Assembly: GCA_023269675.1 (NCBI GenBank)
Contig: JAHFSX010000056.1
Coordinates: 1-33,596, forward strand
Direction of reading: 5' to 3'
Source of the DNA: Verrucomicrobiota bacterium
GTDB taxonomy: Bacteria; Verrucomicrobiota; Kiritimatiellia; RFP12; UBA1067
DNA: 33,596 nucleotides
The notes under the pieces are model-generated. The model had not been told where the DNA came from, did no database searches, and saw only the letters and a program-made list of their open reading frames with translations. Position 1 is the first letter of the stretch, and the number at the start of each line of letters is the position of its first letter. The position numbers and the translations under genes were made by a program. Below, piece by piece: positions 31,879 to 33,596 of this stretch.

Positions 31879-32643
31879 TTATCCGTATCGCCCGCTGATG
31901 TAATCCTGGGTCCGCTTGTCCTTCGGCGTCGTGAAAATCCCCGCCGTCTCGCCGAATTCTATCATTTCGCCCAGCAGCATGTAACCCGAATAATCGGAAA
32001 TGCGGGCGGCCTGCTGCATGTTGTGGGTCACGATCACAATGGTGTACTTGGCCTTGAGGTCGAGCATCAGCTCCTCGATGCGGGCCGTGGCGATCGGGTC
32101 CAGCGCCGAGCAGGGCTCGTCCATCAGGATCACCTCCGGCTCCACGGCGAGCAGGCGGGCCACGCACAGGCGCTGCTGCTGATCCAGAGGGAGCGACAGC
32201 GCCGAGTCGTTCAGCTTGTCCTTGAGCTGATCCCACAGCCACGCCGACGTGAGGCTGCGCTCCACGATCTCCTCCACGCGGCGGCGGTTCGTGAGGCCCG
32301 CGACGCGTAAACCGAACGCGACGTTGTCGTAGATCGAGAGCGGGAACGGGTTGGGCCGCTGAAAGACCATGCCGACGCGCTTGCGCAGCGCGCAGACATC
32401 GGTCCCCGCCGCATAAATATCCTGCCCTTCGAGCAGGATCGAGCCCGTGACCCGCACGCCCGGGATCAGGTCGTTCATGCGGTTGATGGTCCGCAGCAGC
32501 GTGGACTTGCCGCAGCCGGACGGCCCGATCAGCGCCGTGATGTAGCGCGCCCGGACCGCCATGGGCACGCGCTTCAGGGCGTGGAAATCGCCGTAAAACA
32601 AATCCAGATCCCGCACGCTGATGACTGTGTCTATTCCGCTCAT
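31879..32643 (-). CDS. pstB: Phosphate ABC transporter ATPase, second copy (degenerate signature motif)
   Basis: The 254-residue ATPase pairs with PstA/PstC to drive phosphate import. Walker A is GPSGCGKST (40-48), the Q-loop FQRPNPFP keeps Gln95, Walker B is VILMDEP (171-177, Glu176), and the H-loop is VTHNM with His207. The ABC signature, normally LSGGQQQR, reads LPLDQQQR (Pro152, Leu153, Asp154), so Ser and both glycines are lost. Its start overlaps the stop of the upstream pstB by an ATGA. The upstream copy has a normal signature but a damaged Q-loop and H-loop, which suggests an obligate heterodimer. The ATG at 32643 is set by that overlap. Confidence 0.93.
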   Translation of the reverse strand: MSGIDTVISVRDLDLFYGDFHALKRVPMAVRARYITALIGPSGCGKSTLLRTINRMNDLIPGVRVTGSILLEGQDIYAAGTDVCALRKRVGMVFQRPNPFPLSIYDNVAFGLRVAGLTNRRRVEEIVERSLTSAWLWDQLKDKLNDSALSLPLDQQQRLCVARLLAVEPEVILMDEPCSALDPIATARIEELMLDLKAKYTIVIVTHNMQQAARISDYSGYMLLGEMIEFGETAGIFTTPKDKRTQDYISGRYG

Positions 32644-33410
32644 CCGAACCTGCCCGTCACGTATTCGTTCGTCCGTTTGTCGTCCGGCACGGTGAAGATC
32701 TTCTCGGTCAAGCCGTACTCCACCAGCTCGCCCATCAGGAAGAAAGCCGTATCGTCCGCCACGCGCGCCGCCTGCTTGGTGTTGTTGGTCACGAGGATGA
32801 TCGTGTACTTGGCTTTCAAGACCACCAGCGCGTCCTCGATCTTGGCGGTGGAGATGGGGTCCAGGCCCGAGCACGGCTCGTCGAGCAGGATCACCTCCAG
32901 CTCCTCCATCGCCAGCACGCGCGCCAGGCAGAGCCGCTGCTGCTGTCCGCCGGAAAGCCGGAGCCCGGACATCTGGAGCCGGTCCTTCACCTCGTCCCAC
33001 AGAAAGGCCGCCTTCAGGCTGTGTTCGACGATCTCGTCCAGCCGCGCGCGCTTGCGGATGCCCGACAGCCTCGGCCCGTAAACCACGTTCTCGTAGATGC
33101 TCATCGGCAAGGCCACCGGCAGCGCGAACAGCATCCCCACCCGCCGGCGCAGCGAGACCACATCGAAGGAGGGGTGATAGATGTCCTGCCCGTCCAAAAG
33201 CACCTGACCCTCGACATGCGTGTCGGGGGCGAGGTCATTCAAGCGGTTCAAGCCTCGCAGAAACGTGGTCTTGCCGGAACCGGAAGGGCCGATGATCCCG
33301 AGGATCCGATGGGAGGGGATGTCCAGCGTGATGCCCCGCAGCGACTCGTCCTTGCCCTGGAAGACCCGGAAATCCCGGGTCGCGATCTTGATGTTGGCCG
33401 GCGCGCTCAT
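32640..33410 (-). CDS. pstB: Phosphate ABC transporter ATPase, first copy (Q-loop and H-loop replaced)
   Basis: The 256-residue ATPase has Walker A GPSGSGKTT (41-49), an intact signature LSGGQQQRL (152-160) and Walker B VILLDEP with Glu178. At the Q-loop position the sequence is FALPVALP, so the Gln is Ala96; at the switch position it is VTNNT, so the His is Asn209. These changes usually abolish hydrolysis at the site built from this subunit's Walker motifs. It overlaps pstA upstream and the second pstB downstream by ATGA, a tightly coupled order. Both copies share PstB-specific features (GLNRLNDL, DIYHP, SIYENVVYG). Confidence 0.93.
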   Translation of the reverse strand: MSAPANIKIATRDFRVFQGKDESLRGITLDIPSHRILGIIGPSGSGKTTFLRGLNRLNDLAPDTHVEGQVLLDGQDIYHPSFDVVSLRRRVGMLFALPVALPMSIYENVVYGPRLSGIRKRARLDEIVEHSLKAAFLWDEVKDRLQMSGLRLSGGQQQRLCLARVLAMEELEVILLDEPCSGLDPISTAKIEDALVVLKAKYTIILVTNNTKQAARVADDTAFFLMGELVEYGLTEKIFTVPDDKRTNEYVTGRFG

Positions 33411-33596
33411 TTGGACCTCTTTGCGATAAAGCGGTGCATCGTGGTGTAGGCCGCCAGGTTCACCAGCAGGACCGAGATGATCAGCACCGCGGCCGTGGCA
33501 TAGGCGTTCTCGTTCGAAATTCCCTCGCGCGCCAAGATGTAAAAGTGAACCGACATCGTCCGCACCGAATCGAAGGCCGTCATCGGCATGCGCAGC
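33407..33596 (-). CDS. pstA: Phosphate ABC transporter permease PstA, C-terminal end (cut by window edge)
   Basis: The last 62 residues are visible, including LRMPMTAFDSVRTMSVHFYILA, then a final transmembrane segment and a short basic tail RFIAKRSK. The segment resembles PstA C-termini in which ...LTVHxYxLA... precedes the last helix. It overlaps the first pstB start by ATGA, placing it in the pst operon. The N-terminal part lies beyond 33596. Confidence 0.8.
   Translation of the reverse strand, partial: LRMPMTAFDSVRTMSVHFYILAREGISNENAYATAAVLIISVLLVNLAAYTTMHRFIAKRSK

Noticed and set aside
31868..33000. Extended phoU (to 32242) and second pstB (to 33000) open frames
   Set aside because: The extra N-terminal parts are out-of-frame readings of the upstream pstB genes; the true starts are at 31867 and 32643.
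1..33596. tRNA or rRNA genes
   Set aside because: No cloverleaf with conserved TTCGANTC-type arm or rRNA-like sequence was noticed in the gaps, which are mostly explained by hairpin repeats; a covariance-model scan was not possible.

Overview
This is a GC-rich, densely coding chromosomal window from a Gram-negative bacterium. The best guess is a member of the PVC group, Kiritimatiellota- or Lentisphaerota-like. That is inferred from the gene mix: exported LamG/BNR propeller proteins, an autotransporter-type beta-strand repeat protein, a small exosortase with a VIT-domain partner, lipoproteins, a plant-FatA-like acyl-ACP thioesterase, and several kinds of intergenic hairpin repeat. No rRNA, tRNA, CRISPR array, phage or complete insertion sequence was seen.

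Layout. Positions 1-21605 are all on the minus strand. Going down in coordinate from 21605 they encode: a giant beta-strand repeat protein; two tandem LamG+BNR_4 propeller proteins; a GH88/105 lipoprotein; a glycine-zipper lipoprotein with an acyl-ACP thioesterase; a two-domain SGNH hydrolase; an L,D-transpeptidase; lysA; an RluA-type pseudouridine synthase; a zinc-ribbon membrane protein; gltX; a CE1-like esterase; and the N-terminal 1161 codons of a very large RCC1-repeat secreted protein that runs off the left edge. A divergent control region at 21606-21847 separates this block from plus-strand genes for a secreted GH105-DUF4861 fusion and kduD. An IclR-type regulator (minus), secG (plus) and tlyA (minus) follow. 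The right end is a minus-strand series pstA(partial)-pstB-pstB-phoU-xrtK-MSEP-CTERM target.

How the genes fit together. The two BNR_4 propellers, two unsaturated-uronyl-hydrolase-type proteins (GH88/105), the esterases, KduD (last steps of unsaturated uronate catabolism) and a KdgR-like IclR regulator look like a locus for breaking down a uronate-containing polysaccharide such as ulvan or pectin. The divergent promoters in its centre each carry a copy of the same 16-bp palindrome about 20 bp downstream of the predicted transcription start, so they are probably co-regulated.

Most notable observations: (1) the two overlapping PstB ATPases have lost complementary motifs, so a heterodimer would have one canonical and one degenerate ATP site; (2) the paired 16-bp operators; (3) a dedicated exosortase K/MSEP-CTERM pair directly behind pst-phoU; (4) three families of intergenic inverted repeat, one built from GATTAN-type hexamers; (5) a modular RCC1 protein with a roughly 360-residue super-repeat.
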